Origin: Gadus chalcogrammus
Lineage: Eukaryota > Chordata > Actinopteri > Gadiformes > Gadidae
Assembly: GCF_026213295.1 (NCBI RefSeq)
Contig: NC_079417.1
Location: forward strand, 3,609,455 to 3,673,454
Length of the DNA stretch: 64,000 nt
Reading direction: 5' to 3'
A model generated the notes under the pieces. That model worked only from the letters and a program-made list of their open reading frames with translations. It did no database searches and was not told the DNA's origin. Below, in pieces: positions 44,475 to 57,744 of this stretch. A program made the translations under genes and the position numbers. Each line of letters begins with the position of its first letter. Positions within the stretch are counted from its first letter, which is position 1.

Positions 44475-46469
44475 TCAATCCGTCTCACTTTTGGAGTTGA
44501 GAAGTTCAATCAGCTGGTCGACCTGCAAGTGAAAGAAAACAAACATTTGAGCGTTTAAACAGGGTTAAACTGCAAACCAGCTTCTACTGATGCCAAAGAA
44601 ACCAGACTATTTCAGCTTCCTCCCTGATGAAAAGCAAAAACTAAGAGTCTAAAAACGTAATATAACCATAACATATAATTGCATACCAAACTAATATCCT
44701 GTACCAGGAAAATGTCAAAAAGAATATCAACATTAATCTCCACGTCAGCTAATAAACTCCACAGAGGATTGTGTGGTCCACTCCCCGGCCCTGCATAACA
44801 ACGTTAATAAATTAATACTGGAAATCCATTCATAACGAAACTGATGCATAGCACCTTCCAACATAGACAAAGAAACGAACTCTGGAAGCAACTAACACCG
44901 CTGAATTTAGTGTACATTTAATAACAATAGATCAGAGCAGAAATCATAGCAGGGATTTCTATTCCACAGACTGTAATCCAGTCTGTTGATTACAGTATGC
45001 CAATGTCATAGACAGAATGACAGAATCAGTTAGTCTTCTGATACTTATCAGTTAGTCTATACTATAAGAGCGACATAAAATTATATTCACAAGTCAATAA
45101 TAATATAATTGTTCATAAGTAGTCAGAAATATTGATTATTTCAGTGTATGAAAGGGTAGAGGTAACACAAATCTTGAAAATATTGTACAGTGAATATTGT
45201 TCACTGATACAGGTATTGCACCAATTACGTCACTCATAGATTAGTATGGATAAAGCGCTTGTTTACTTTTTTTCATTCCCATTATCAATGATGATACACC
45301 CACATGTAAAAAACTCAACTCACTGTGACAAACCAATAGGAGTTGAGTCTATAGAAGAGGCGGGAGATAAAAGTGAGTTGACTTGCAGGTGCCAAAACAT
45401 GGAGGTGTAAATGGCTGACAGAACAAAAGGGTGGCCAATGGAAGCCAAACCTGCCGAAGAAAGAAAATATTGATTTCAAATAACATGAATGAGGCACACT
45501 ATTAAGCATAGGATATACTGCTGCTTATCTGCACACAAAGGTGGTGTGTGGAGATTACAATATGTGTCATACTAGCCGGTTAGCCAGATCCTATGAATGA
45601 ACAAATAATTAGTGGGGGGATAGGCAAGCGGGATTTCAACTCATGCCTGCTGGAAGACGATACATTAAGGACGCAGATTCTCCAGAGATACCGAGGGAGC
45701 ATTATTGAAGACATGGGAATGCCAAACATCGTGTTGGGTTAAGCAAAATGTTATTTTCATGATGTGATTATAGCTTGGTCTTTATCTTTCCTAAATTGCA
45801 CACAGGAAATAAATAAGTGTAAGAGAGCCCACCTGACGTCACTGAGATCTGTGACATTGTTTTTCTCCAAGATCTCCTTCCCCACCTCTACCATCCGTTG
45901 CACTGAAAAAGAACAACATAAGTTTAACAAATACCCAAAACACAACTCAAAACAAGTATTGATTTCAGATACTTTGAGTACTTGAGATCACTTTTTTATT
46001 GAACCTGAATTAGTCATTCTTTACTAAAACGTAAAACCTGTGCAGTATATAAAACAATCCTACCCAACGGCACATGAGCTTTAGTCAGCGACTTGCAGTT
46101 CCCCACATGTTTGGTGGGTACAATAAGGTAGTGGTGTGGTGCCCCTGGTTTGATGTCTCTGAAACATGAAATCTCTTCATCCTGTATCATAAATGAAACC
46201 ATAGGTAGAGAAAGTACAGAATGACATTCATTGATATCAAAGCTGTGACTTATTGTTGTCGTTTCTATTTCTAGCAGCTTCTGGAAAAGCCTTTTTAAAA
46301 AATGTGTTACAGCGTATAATAATTGACTTACACAATGAAGAAGCTCCGTGCCCATTTCTTTGTTAACGACCTTGCAGAATATGCATTTCTTGTCATAACC
46401 TTCATCCGTAGCCATGTTTCTTTTCGAAATATCGAGTTGGGTTACTTCGCCCACCTCACTAGATGCCAT
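44475..46469 (-). CDS. hint3: hint3, histidine triad nucleotide-binding protein 3, copy B
   Basis: Complete second version. Coding exons (minus strand): 46332-46469, 46064-46181, 45833-45902, 45324-45450, 44475-44522, all the same length as in copy A (501 nt, 166 aa). The HLHLHV catalytic motif at residues 122-127 and the CIFC pair are unchanged. The one residue difference I noticed is I17R in the variable N-terminus, next to the alternative start Met19. One silent change lies in exon 2 (leucine codon in YLIVP). The acceptor of exon 4 reads CGGCAG here and CTGCAG in copy A; both are usable. Confidence 0.95.
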
Positions 46470-46671
46470 AATTGTCGCGAAAACAATTACCCCGACAGTC
46501 TACTACAACATGGATAGAGGATCAACATCAGGATGGATGGACATAGGCGTACATAGCCGAGTCAAGATAACATCGATGAGCAGGAAGTGTAGTTAGTGTA
46601 CTACACGGGATGGCCACAAGAGAGCGGCAAAGCTCTTGCAGCAATAGCTAGGAAAACGTTACGTGAAACCA

Positions 46672-46803
<132 letters not shown>

Positions 46804-46814
46804 GACATATATCT

Positions 46815-47150
46815 CTAGATCTAAAAACCAAACCCTAAATCCCAAACCTAATGTAACCCTAGCTCTAATAAAAATCATAGATCTGAAAACCAAACCCTAA
46901 AACCCAACCCATAATACCCCCCAACCCTAACCCTAACCCTAGAAATCGAAAACCAATTTGGGTTAGGTTTTAGGGGGTGGTTTTGGGTTCTGGGGTTTGG
47001 TGGGTTAGAGTTTCCCATTAGAGTTATCTAGGGTTGGTTTTTTAGGTCTTATATGGGTTTGGTTTCAGGGTTTAGTTAATTAGGGTTTAGGTATCGGTTC
47101 TAAGGTTAGGGTTTCCTATTAGTTTAAGAGTTAGGGTTAGGGTAAGGACA
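46815..47150. repeat. Degenerate telomere-like region, copy B
   Basis: Equivalent of 28560-28900, with the same C-rich to G-rich switch around 46955. Confidence 0.6.
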
Positions 47151-47249
47151 TCTTCTTAACTCCTACGATTTGGAGTTTGATTTCACTAGGACCACTAGTC
47201 TCATGAATGTGTTCCTGCACCCTTTAACTTATGGACCTTCTAAACTTTA

Positions 47250-49040
47250 ATGAGAGAACCGGGTTGTAGTGTCTGTGTTCAGGTTCTCTTTACAGACAAG
47301 AAGACTCCTCAGGGGATCTATACTCCAAAGAAAACAGCATGTTTTAAAGGTTTGAAACATGATGGTGGAAAGATAATGCCTAAGATATATCAAATGCTTC
47401 TATCTGAGATCATCTGCCCCGAGGAGGAAGTGACCTCCTGGTTCACCCACTTCCGGGATCTCCTAGGCACCCACCCAACAGTGGACGGAGCTGAGGAAGA
47501 GATACCTGCAGTCCTCACAAACCTCAACATTGACGATGGCCCCTTTACAGCTACGGAGTTTGCCACAGTGAAGTCCACCCTGAAGCAAGGAAAAAGTGCT
47601 GGGCCGGACGGTATCCCCCCAGAGGTCCCTAAACACTGCGATCTCGATAACATCATACTGGAGATCTGCAACCAGGCTCTGATAGAAAACATCAAACCCG
47701 ATATATGGTCCCTCTCTAATATCATCCCGGTGCCCAAGTCTGGAGATCTGGCTAAGCCGGACAATTATCGTGGCATTAGCCTGACCTGTGTCATAGCGAA
47801 GATGTACAACCGCATGATACTAAACCGGATTAGGGACGCCATTGACCCACACCTGAGGGACAACCAAAATGGCTTCAGAAAGGGAAGGACCACCGTAGGC
47901 CAGATCCTGGCCTTAAGGAGAATCATTGAGGAAGTGAAGAGGAACAATTTGACAGCGGTGCTATGTTTCATTGACTTCAAAAAAGCATTTGACTCAATAA
48001 ACAGAAGCATGATGCTGAAAATCCTTAAAGCTTACGGGGTCCCCCCGAATCTACTCCGGGCCACAGAGGCCATGTACAAGGGCACAAGAGCCAAGGTGGT
48101 AACCCCAGATGGCATCAGCGAGGAGTTCGACATTCTGGCAGGGGTGCAGCAGGGGGATACTCTTGCCCCCTTCCTCTTTATCATAGCCCTTGACTACGCG
48201 CTCAGGAAAGCCATCAACGGGCGGGAGCAGGAGCTGGGCTTCACAATCACACCAAGGAAGTCTAGAAGAAGCCCTGCTGTAGCCCTGGCAGACCTAGACT
48301 ACGCAGATGACATCTGCCTGGTGTCTGACCGCGTGGAGCAGGCACAGGAACTCCTGAACAGAGTAGAGGTGGAATGTGCTAAGGTTGGCCTCAGACTGAA
48401 CATAAAGAAGACTAAGGTAATCACCTATAACATCTGCACAGACCATCTGCCGATTACAACATCAGAAGGCAGCTCTTTGCAAGAGGTCAATGACTTCAAG
48501 TACCTGGGTTCCTGGGTAAACTCCACAGAACAAGACCTTAAGGTCAGGAAGGCAATGGCGTGGAGAGCCCTGAATGTTATGTCAAGCGTGTGGCGCTCAA
48601 ATCTTCCCCGTCGCATAAAGCTGAGCCTATTTCATGCCACTGTGGAGTCCGTCCTCCTGTATGGCTGCGAAAGCTGGACCCTGACGCCCACCCTGCAGAA
48701 GTCCTTGGATGGGTGCTACACCAGGATGCTACGAGCAGTGCTGAATGTAGACCAGAATGCCCACATTACCAACAAGGATCTGTACGGGCGGCTGCCGAGG
48801 CTCAGCCAGAAGGTAGCATCCAGGAGGATGAAGCTGGCCGGCCACTGCCACAGACATCGGGAGCTCCCGGCCAGCAGGCTGGTCCTGTGGGAACCAACGC
48901 GCGGGCATCGATCGCGAGGACGTTCCGCGCTAACGTACGTGGACGTGCTTAAGAAAGATGCGGGAGCTGAAAGTTCTTCGGAGCTGGCCGGGTGTATGGA
49001 GAACCGAGAGGATTGGAGACTCCGATGGAAGCTCGTCTGA
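47250..49040 (+). CDS. Non-LTR retrotransposon reverse transcriptase fused in frame to host sequence
   Basis: An intact 596-codon frame. Residues 1 to about 57 are host repeat sequence (the same ATG exists in copy A). Residues 58-596 are a LINE-type protein. Visible RT blocks: AGPDGIPPEV at 118-126, NYRGISLTC at 172-180, QNGFRKGRTT at 206-215, motif A FIDFKKAFDSI at 240-250, motif B GVQQGDTLAPFLF at 298-310, motif C YADD at 351-354, motif D KVGLRLNIKKTK at 378-389, and the YLGSWV grip at 418-423. The C-terminus has GHCHRHRELP then LWEPTRGHRSRGR, a tail I associate with RTE/Proto2-like elements; that assignment is tentative. No endonuclease domain is present, because the element is 5'-truncated. 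Catalytic residues are intact, but it is unlikely to mobilise itself. Whether the host ATG is transcribed is unknown. Confidence 0.9.
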   Translation: MREPGCSVCVQVLFTDKKTPQGIYTPKKTACFKGLKHDGGKIMPKIYQMLLSEIICPEEEVTSWFTHFRDLLGTHPTVDGAEEEIPAVLTNLNIDDGPFTATEFATVKSTLKQGKSAGPDGIPPEVPKHCDLDNIILEICNQALIENIKPDIWSLSNIIPVPKSGDLAKPDNYRGISLTCVIAKMYNRMILNRIRDAIDPHLRDNQNGFRKGRTTVGQILALRRIIEEVKRNNLTAVLCFIDFKKAFDSINRSMMLKILKAYGVPPNLLRATEAMYKGTRAKVVTPDGISEEFDILAGVQQGDTLAPFLFIIALDYALRKAINGREQELGFTITPRKSRRSPAVALADLDYADDICLVSDRVEQAQELLNRVEVECAKVGLRLNIKKTKVITYNICTDHLPITTSEGSSLQEVNDFKYLGSWVNSTEQDLKVRKAMAWRALNVMSSVWRSNLPRRIKLSLFHATVESVLLYGCESWTLTPTLQKSLDGCYTRMLRAVLNVDQNAHITNKDLYGRLPRLSQKVASRRMKLAGHCHRHRELPASRLVLWEPTRGHRSRGRSALTYVDVLKKDAGAESSSELAGCMENREDWRLRWKLV

Positions 49041-49055
49041 GGACGACCGAGAGAG
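47423..49055 (+). mobile_element. 5'-truncated LINE insertion with 11-bp target duplication, copy B only
   Basis: ATCTGCCCCGA occurs directly before (47412-47422) and at the end of (49056-49066) a 1633-bp segment that is absent from copy A (29161-29172 is the empty site, ATCGGCTCCGA). The frame is uninterrupted and the target duplication is perfect, so the insertion is recent. Only 15 bp separate the stop codon (49038-49040) from the duplication. There is no poly(A) tail, which fits RTE-like elements better than L1/L2. Confidence 0.9.
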
Positions 49056-49145
49056 ATCTGCCCCGACCATAGTATAGATTGTACATTCTTTCTTGCTCAT
49101 TTCGGACCATTTGTCTGTGGAAGACTTTCAATTCTCTCCAGATAA

Positions 49146-51079
49146 TGTCTAGCAGTATAAGAGTTTGGGTTTTTTTGGTCCAAAGTTAGCTTTCCCTCAG
49201 GTAGGTTTTTCATATTGGTTTTTGGTCCTAGGTTTTGGTGTTAAGGTTAGGGTTTCGAAATGGGGTTAGGTTTTGGTTTTGAATGTGATTTTTGAATCTT
49301 TATTTGACAAAATCTGCATCTAATACACAAAAAAAGTGATCAAGATACGCCTAATAGTTTAAAAGAGACGCTAACATACAAATCTTTTATGAATCTAATA
49401 TATAACCTAGTTTGCCTTAAGGGTCTACCAGTTGGTTGCAGGGTTTGCGTTTAGGGTTTTGTTGGTCCTCAGAGCCCCTGGGATTGGGTTCCCACGACAA
49501 CAGTCCCAGGAGTACCTCAGGGACATTCCAAGATTAGGGCCCACAGTCCAAGGACGGGGTGATGGCCTTTTTTGGAAATTCTTTCATAATATCACTAGTC
49601 TGTTTCAGCATATGCCGACAAAAAGTTCAGTCACTTTTTTTCAACTGTTAATATGTATATGTATGTAAGTGTAAACACACCGGTATATTAAATATATATT
49701 GTGTTTCCAAAGCAGTGCTCTGTTGATGAGAACAGGCACTAACAGACGCTAACAGATGCTAATTATCCAATTAGCTAGTATCATGGAGACGGCTGCTATC
49801 TGGTTTTATGGCAGGTGGAGATCGACTCCTTTATCGGCTCATTACTCTTCATCACTTCCAGGTGTTCTCCATCTCTCCATACGTCCTCCCCTCTCTCCCA
49901 TTCGCTCCGTACATCTCTCTGGGTTCTCAGCCTCACTCTCGATCCATCTCTTCCTTTCTCCACCTGTCACCTCGTCTCCGTACACCTCCCTCTTTCCTCC
50001 CTCTTCTCTCCCCTTTCCCCCATCTCTCTCTTCCCACCCGCCCTCTCCCCACTGTGCCTGGCCCACCTCCTTAATGAGAGGCCCGGGAAGGCTCCACTCC
50101 CAGCCGAGCAGTGTCAGTGGGGCAGTGTGAGCCAGGGGGTCCCGAGAGAACTAAACACACGTCCTCACTCCTTAAGGTTGGCCTCCATGGTGTTGGAAGA
50201 GCTCCGGTCATCACCAAGGAGATACTGGGCTTCCAGTGGGGAGAGAAGCAGGAGTACGCCCCCCCCCCCCCCCCCCCCCCCCCGGCAGCATCGTATGTCA
50301 CACAGTGTCATCAAATAAGAGACACTTCATAAACATTTTCAAGCTGATTCATTTTTTTCAACACCATGTTCTGTTTATTGTTTTATTGTGCTGACGTTTT
50401 TTTGCGTCGTTCATGGCAATAAAGATTTTTTGAATTTCAATTTAAAGCACATGTAGAAACAAAGTGTATCTATAAAAAGACAACACAGAACACCAAACCA
50501 CAAAACAACGGGCGACACGACTAAACTGTGTAACAGGACGTGTGTATGAGTGAAGTGAAGTGAAGTGAAGTGGTTTGCGTGGTTCCGTTTCCAAAGATAC
50601 CCCCCCCAGCCCCATCCTACCCACCCTTCTAGAGAAAAGGGTTCAAATCTTTCTTCAAAAGAACTCTTTGGTGTGGCAAACATTACACACATCTCTCTTC
50701 CTATGTCTGCCTCTCTCTCTGTATTTTAGCCAGTCTATGTCTCTCTTTCATCTGTACTGCTGTCTATTAGTCTGTCTGTCTGTTTCTCTCTTCATCTCTC
50801 TCTCTCTGTACGTTTCTCTGCCTCACATCCTGATGGAGAATGTATATGTCTATATAACAAGTATATGCATTTATACTGTACACACACTTTCAAAATATAT
50901 ATGTAACCAATATAACATGTATATTCATTCTGAATGTAACACACACACATAGATATAAAAAATCTCAACCAGGAAGTGCAATGTGTATTTTGTGGCTGCC
51001 CTTTGAACCGCAATCTCAGGGGAAACCGAAGCGAGTGACCAGAGAACACAAGAAGAGCTTTTCCTGTCAGCAGAAAACT
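49146..51079. other. Gene-free right part of copy B
   Basis: Equivalent of 29251-31182. The C tract at 50260-50283 is longer than in copy A, and GTGAA units near 50548-50570 number two more than in copy A. No exon supported. Confidence 0.45.
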
Positions 51080-51702
<623 letters not shown>

Positions 51703-52055
51703 ATTTTGAGTTTGATTTCAGTAGGACCACCCGTCTCATGAATGTGTTCCTGCATGTTTGCACCCGATAGCGTTAACTTATGGACCTTTTAAACTTTTAA
51801 CGAGACAACCGTTGGGGTTAGGTTCTCTTTACAGGCAAGACAACTTCTCAGAGGATCTGAACTCCGAAAAACACCATCCTGTCAAAGGATTTGAAACATG
51901 ATGGTGGAAAGATAATACTTATACAATGCTTATACAGTAAATCAAACGCTTCTATCTGAGATCCTCTGCTCCAACCATAGTTTAGATTTGACGTTTCTTC
52001 TTGCTTATTTTGGACCCTTTGTCTGTGGAAGTCTGTCATTCCTCTTCAGATAATG
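51703..52055. repeat. Diverged third copy of the dispersed repeat
   Basis: Matches 28917-29250 throughout with many substitutions and small indels. Shared blocks include TTGAAACATGATGGTGGAAAG, CGCTTCTATCTGAGAT-like sequence and TTTGTCTGTGGAAG. At the LINE target it reads ATCCTCTGCTCCAACC, an empty site. It lies outside the duplicated block, so this family pre-dates the A/B duplication. Confidence 0.75.
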
Positions 52056-52467
52056 TCTGTCTTTTCTAAACGTGGTCAGAAAGCCGTATCCTTGTAATTA
52101 CTCTGGAAGTGATAACGACCGCAACGTGTTGAAATAACAGAGACTGCTGCCGAGGTCCCCAGCATCACACCCACGCAATCCAGACGCACGCCCGTTACAC
52201 TCCACTCTCAAAGGGCTTTCCTAACTCAGTTTTGGAAAGCTTAAAGTAAACTTCAACTTCAATTAAAACTTGAATCAATTATATCATCTTCAATCTCATC
52301 CGATCAGTTATTGAATCAGTGATGTCGTGAGATACAGGCCATGGCAGAAAACGGTGAATCATCAACTTAAAGAAAATAACAGAGCTGCGTCGCTGGAATT
52401 GTAAACCTTGATAATATTTGTACTTCGAATTCCTGACTGCTCCCCAAGGGGTCGTAAAGAAAGAAAT
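52056..52467. other. Gene-free stretch
   Basis: No exon or element recognised. Confidence 0.45.
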
Positions 52468-52640
52468 CTCCTAGCTCCTCTTTGCGTCTCCTAACTCCTC
52501 CCAGCTCTTCCTAACTCCTCTTGACTACAACCGAGTCCCTCTTCACTCATCCTAAATCCTCCAGACTATTCCTCCCTCCTCCTAGCTCTTCCTTACTTCA
52601 CCCTACTCCACCTAACTCCTACTCACTCCTCCTTACTCCT
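52468..52640. repeat. Degenerate CTCCTAACT minisatellite
   Basis: Around a dozen variants of CTCCTAACT/CTCCTAGCTCTTC in a pyrimidine-rich block. The unit is roughly 9-12 bp. Confidence 0.6.
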
Positions 52641-52880
52641 GCTTCCATCTGGGAGAGTGCTTTGGGATTCAGGCAGCGCAGGTCTGGGTCGAGTTGCTGC
52701 AAACGGAGCTCGCTATGGTCGGACGAGCTTCGGGACATCGGGGGCTTCCTCTGTTTTCTATTAAACCTCCTCCCACCTCCTCCCACCTCCTCAACCCCAG
52801 TCCTCCACCACCCTTGCCTCCAACTGGTACCACCATGGGGGGGGGGGAAGGTCTCGCTCCAGCAGGAGGAGGAAAACAAC

Positions 52881-53310
52881 CAGGAGGAGAGGAGAAAGGG
52901 AGAGAGAGGGGGGAAGAGAGGAGAACAGAAGAGAGAGGGGGGAAGAGAGGAGAAAGGGAGAGAGAGGGGGGAAGAGAGGAGAGAGGAGAGAGGGAGAGAG
53001 AGGGGGGAAGAGAGGAGAAAGGGAGAGAGAGGGGAGAGAGAGAGGAGAACAGAAGAGAGAGGGGGGGAGAGAGGAGAGCAGGGGAGAGAGAGGAGGAAAA
53101 GAGGAGGAACGGGGACAAGAGGTGACAGAGAGGAGAACAGAGGAGACAAGGGGGCAAGGGGAGAACGGAGAACAGGAGGGAGAAGAGGAGATGATGGGGA
53201 TCAGAGGGGAGAAAAGAGAAATAAAGAGAGAGAGGCGAGTTGATAGAGGGGAAGAAGAGATGAGATGAAGGGGGGAGAAAGAAGAGAAGGGGAGGGAGGG
53301 AGGGAGGGAG
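52881..53310. repeat. Purine (GAGAGAGGGGGGAA) minisatellite
   Basis: About 430 bp almost free of pyrimidines on the plus strand, made of 25-30-bp units around GAGAGGGGGGAAGAGAGGAG. Glu/Arg-rich and Ser/Pro/Leu-rich open frames of 140-300 codons that run through it (both strands) are repeat artefacts. Confidence 0.9.
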
Positions 53311-53444
53311 GTTAACCCAGGGGGTGGTCCAGTATCCATCAACAGCCTGCAGCCATAAAACCAACGGGTCAAAGGTCACAAGGCAAAGGTCATATGAAGG
53401 TCTATGAAGCAAATTCACCTGACGACCATGTGTGTTTATGTGGG

Positions 53445-53547
<103 letters not shown>

Positions 53548-53620
53548 CAAGAGTTTGTGTGTGTACAAGTTTATGAGAGTTTATGTGTGTGTGGACCCCT
53601 GCTAAGCTTTAAACCAGAGC

Positions 53621-54997
<1,377 letters not shown>

Positions 54998-55110
54998 GTT
55001 GGTTTTAGTATTTGTTGGTTGTAGTATTAGTTGTTTGTAGTGTTCGTTGGTTGTAGTACTACTTAGTTGTAGTATTGGTTGGTTGCAGTACATGTTTGTT
55101 TTAGCATACA
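54998..55110. repeat. GTTGGTTGTAGTATTAGTT minisatellite
   Basis: Five to six imperfect units of 18-20 bp centred on GTTGGTTGTAGTA. Confidence 0.75.
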
Positions 55111-55479
55111 CTAGTTGTGCTTTGATCTAGCAGAGAATACTACAAATATTCCTAATAATAGCACCAATAATAACACCACAAAGGAAGCAGCTCTCCGTGA
55201 CGTCGGAGTCAGGAAGGAGAGCTGTTGGCGTTGGCTGACCGCTGGTGTGTGCGAGGTCATCAGCCCCTGACGGTCTGAGCGTCTGCAGACACCAGAGATA
55301 GAGGCATGGAATGTCATTAATTTACCTCCTCATCCTCCTCTCCTCTCCTGCTGTAAACACGGAGCAATGAGGGCTTCCAGGAGGCAGGACCCGCATTCCC
55401 CCTGTCAGCCGCCTGCCTGCTGCAGACATGAAGCTGAAGTTGAACAACGCACAAACAAGCAAACATGTGCACCAAGCTT

Positions 55480-55526
<47 letters not shown>

Positions 55527-55995
55527 TAATCAAACCAAGTGAGCAAATACATTGACATAAACACAGGATATAATAGTGATGCACGCCACACACCGCAGAG
55601 CAACATATTGCAGACACACTACCAGCTAAACACTACAAGCTTCAGCAAGCCCTCGGAGCACGCTCCACACGGGTTATTCATCGCTCCGGGAGTTTGGCAG
55701 CGCTCTTCCTTCTCCATCACTGCCCGATGCAATCCTAAACATCCCCTTATCCTGAAGTCTGATCTTCAGATCTGAGGGGAGGTTGACAGCACATCCTCTC
55801 TCTCTCTCTCTCTCTCTCTCCTTGTGTCACCTGAGGGTCTCTCGACCCTATAGTCAGGGCTTCCCTCATCGGGGCCTACGTAGTCCCACAAAGCTGATTG
55901 TAGTTTAACATCTAAGGTCCGATGGCAGATGAGCTCAAATGTGGTTTAAGGGGGAATTTCATTGTATTTTTATTTCAAATGTATTGGGACTTATC
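55111..55995. other. Gene-free stretch with short CA and CT repeats
   Basis: (CA)n at 55485-55522 and (CT)n at 55796-55820. No exon supported. Confidence 0.45.
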
Positions 55996-56610
55996 GGTAA
56001 CACTTTATAATAAGATGCTATAATAAATAGCAAACTAGTCATTACCTAACCCTTTGTTAATATTTTATTAATTGTTACTAAAATATCTATTTGGCACAAG
56101 TTAATCGTTTTTTTTCACTGACCGCAGAGTGTCGCTGGTTAGGGTTAGGGTTAGGGCTGTGTGTTATGGTTAAGGTTAGGGTTAAGGTTGTGTGTTAGGG
56201 TTAGGGTTAGGGTCATGTGTTAGGATTAGGGTCATGTGTTAGGGTTAGGGTCGTGTGTTAGGATTAGGGTCATGTTTTAGGGTTAGGGTCGTGTGTTAGG
56301 GTTAGGGCCGTGTGTTAGGGTTAGGGTTAGGGTTAGGGTCGTGTGTTAGGGTTAGGGTTAGGGTTAGGGTCGTGTGTTAGGGTTAGGGTTACGGTCGTGT
56401 TTGAGGGTTAGGGTCGTGTTTTAGGGTTAGGGTCGTATGTTAGGGTTGGGTTAGGGTTATGCAAACAACTAATATTTAATTAATGATGAAAAAAATATTA
56501 ACTTGCCAACTCGCCAAATAGATATTTTAGCATCATTAACAAATATTAACAAAGGGTTAGTTAATGACTAGTTTGCTATTTGTTATGGCACCTTATTATA
56601 AAGTGTTACC
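55996..56610. mobile_element. 615-bp MITE with long inverted repeats and a telomere-like core
   Basis: The terminus GGTAACACTTTATAATAAG is mirrored at the right end, and the inverted arms extend about 100 bp each with roughly 90% match by eye. GACTTATC (8 bp) directly flanks it at 55988-55995 and 56611-56618, a target-duplication length typical of hAT-like (or P-like) transposases. The core (about 56136-56455) is a TTAGGG-derived minisatellite. There is no transposase gene. Confidence 0.88.
56136..56455 (+). repeat. Telomere-like minisatellite (GTGTTAGGGTTAGGGTC)n inside the MITE
   Basis: Units of one to four TTAGGG hexamers separated by TCGTGTG or TCATGTG spacers, about fifteen blocks, all in one orientation. 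Confidence 0.93.
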
Positions 56611-56618
56611 GACTTATC

Positions 56619-57556
56619 TTGTTGCTGGGGTGGGGGCCGTGGACTCCCATCTCATGGAACGGGTCTTTACTGGAGACGCTCTGACCAGAGGAACCACCAC
56701 AATATGGCTGACCTTTAACCTTGGACCCACAACCTTGCACCCCGACTGATAACTAAAAAGATAATCAGAGATCTGGCACAAATTCTGCCTCAACTGGTTC
56801 ATTAAACTTTTTCCGTAGCCGGTGGAAAGACAGGCCATAATCTCCCATCTGGATGCCGACATTCTTAGACAAAGCCTCTGTCAAGGTTAGAAATCAGACT
56901 TGTGTAGTAGACTGGCCAGTGTAGAAACAATTTGTTACAATTGTCTTCTGAAAATTCTTGACTTCGCAAACGAGTTATCTGTAACAGATCCGGGAACAGT
57001 GTGTCTCTCTGCTCCCTTGCACTTTGGGGGTTATCAGTCCGGGCGCCTCCCGCTGACCAGAAGTGGGGCTACAGCATTGTCAGACTGCTGGATCCGTCTC
57101 CGTGCTACAGGACTGTTCCTTGCCAACATACTGTAGGTCTTAGTGATAATGAATTAGAAAACAAGAACCAGATCTACCTAATACATCCTCTGGTCCTCCG
57201 AGAACAAACATCTGGATCACATGGGGATAGATAATCATTTCAATCTCTTCAAATAAGTGAAATGAATACCATTACCAATGCTGAACCGGTTGTGTTTCTG
57301 TTTATTATTATCACTAATATTTGTATTATCATTCTGTCTATTTAGGGAAGAAAAGTCTACAAGCTAGAAATCCGCTCAACAAGGTTTACATCGGAAGACC
57401 ACGGTTCTCTGAAACTTGTTGCCTTTTTAGAAGTCCTAGTAATTGGTTTTGAAGATTTGTCATCTGAGTCGTCTTCTTGTCAGTTGTGGCCCTGGGAAGG
57501 GAAATGGTCTCAACTGTTATTTTTAATCATCTGTTAGTCAACAATTCCCCGCAGAG

Positions 57557-57558
<2 letters not shown>
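56619..57558. other. Gene-free stretch
   Basis: No exon supported on either strand. Short open frames show no family features. Confidence 0.45.
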
Positions 57559-57608
<50 letters not shown>

Positions 57609-57609
57609 G

Positions 57610-57649
<40 letters not shown>

Positions 57650-57744
57650 TGTGTGCGTGCGTGCGCGCGTGCGTGAGTGCGTGAGTGCGTGCCTGTGTGC
57701 GCGCGTGTGTGCGTGCGTGCATGCGTGCGTGTGTGTGTGTGTGT
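57559..57744. repeat. Compound (TG)n-(TGCG)n microsatellite
   Basis: TG to about 57603, then GTGC/TGCG tetranucleotides with variants to about 57730, then TG. Confidence 0.96.

Larger units (their letters stand above)
47167..49145. repeat. Dispersed repeat split by a retrotransposon, copy B version
   Basis: Left part 47167-47422 and right part about 49056-49145 together match 28917-29250. The interruption is the LINE fragment at 47423-49055. Confidence 0.75.

Noticed and set aside
56136..56455. TTAGGG array as a true interstitial telomere
   Set aside because: It is single-orientation, interrupted by TCGTGTG spacers and enclosed in a MITE with target duplications, so transposition explains its position.
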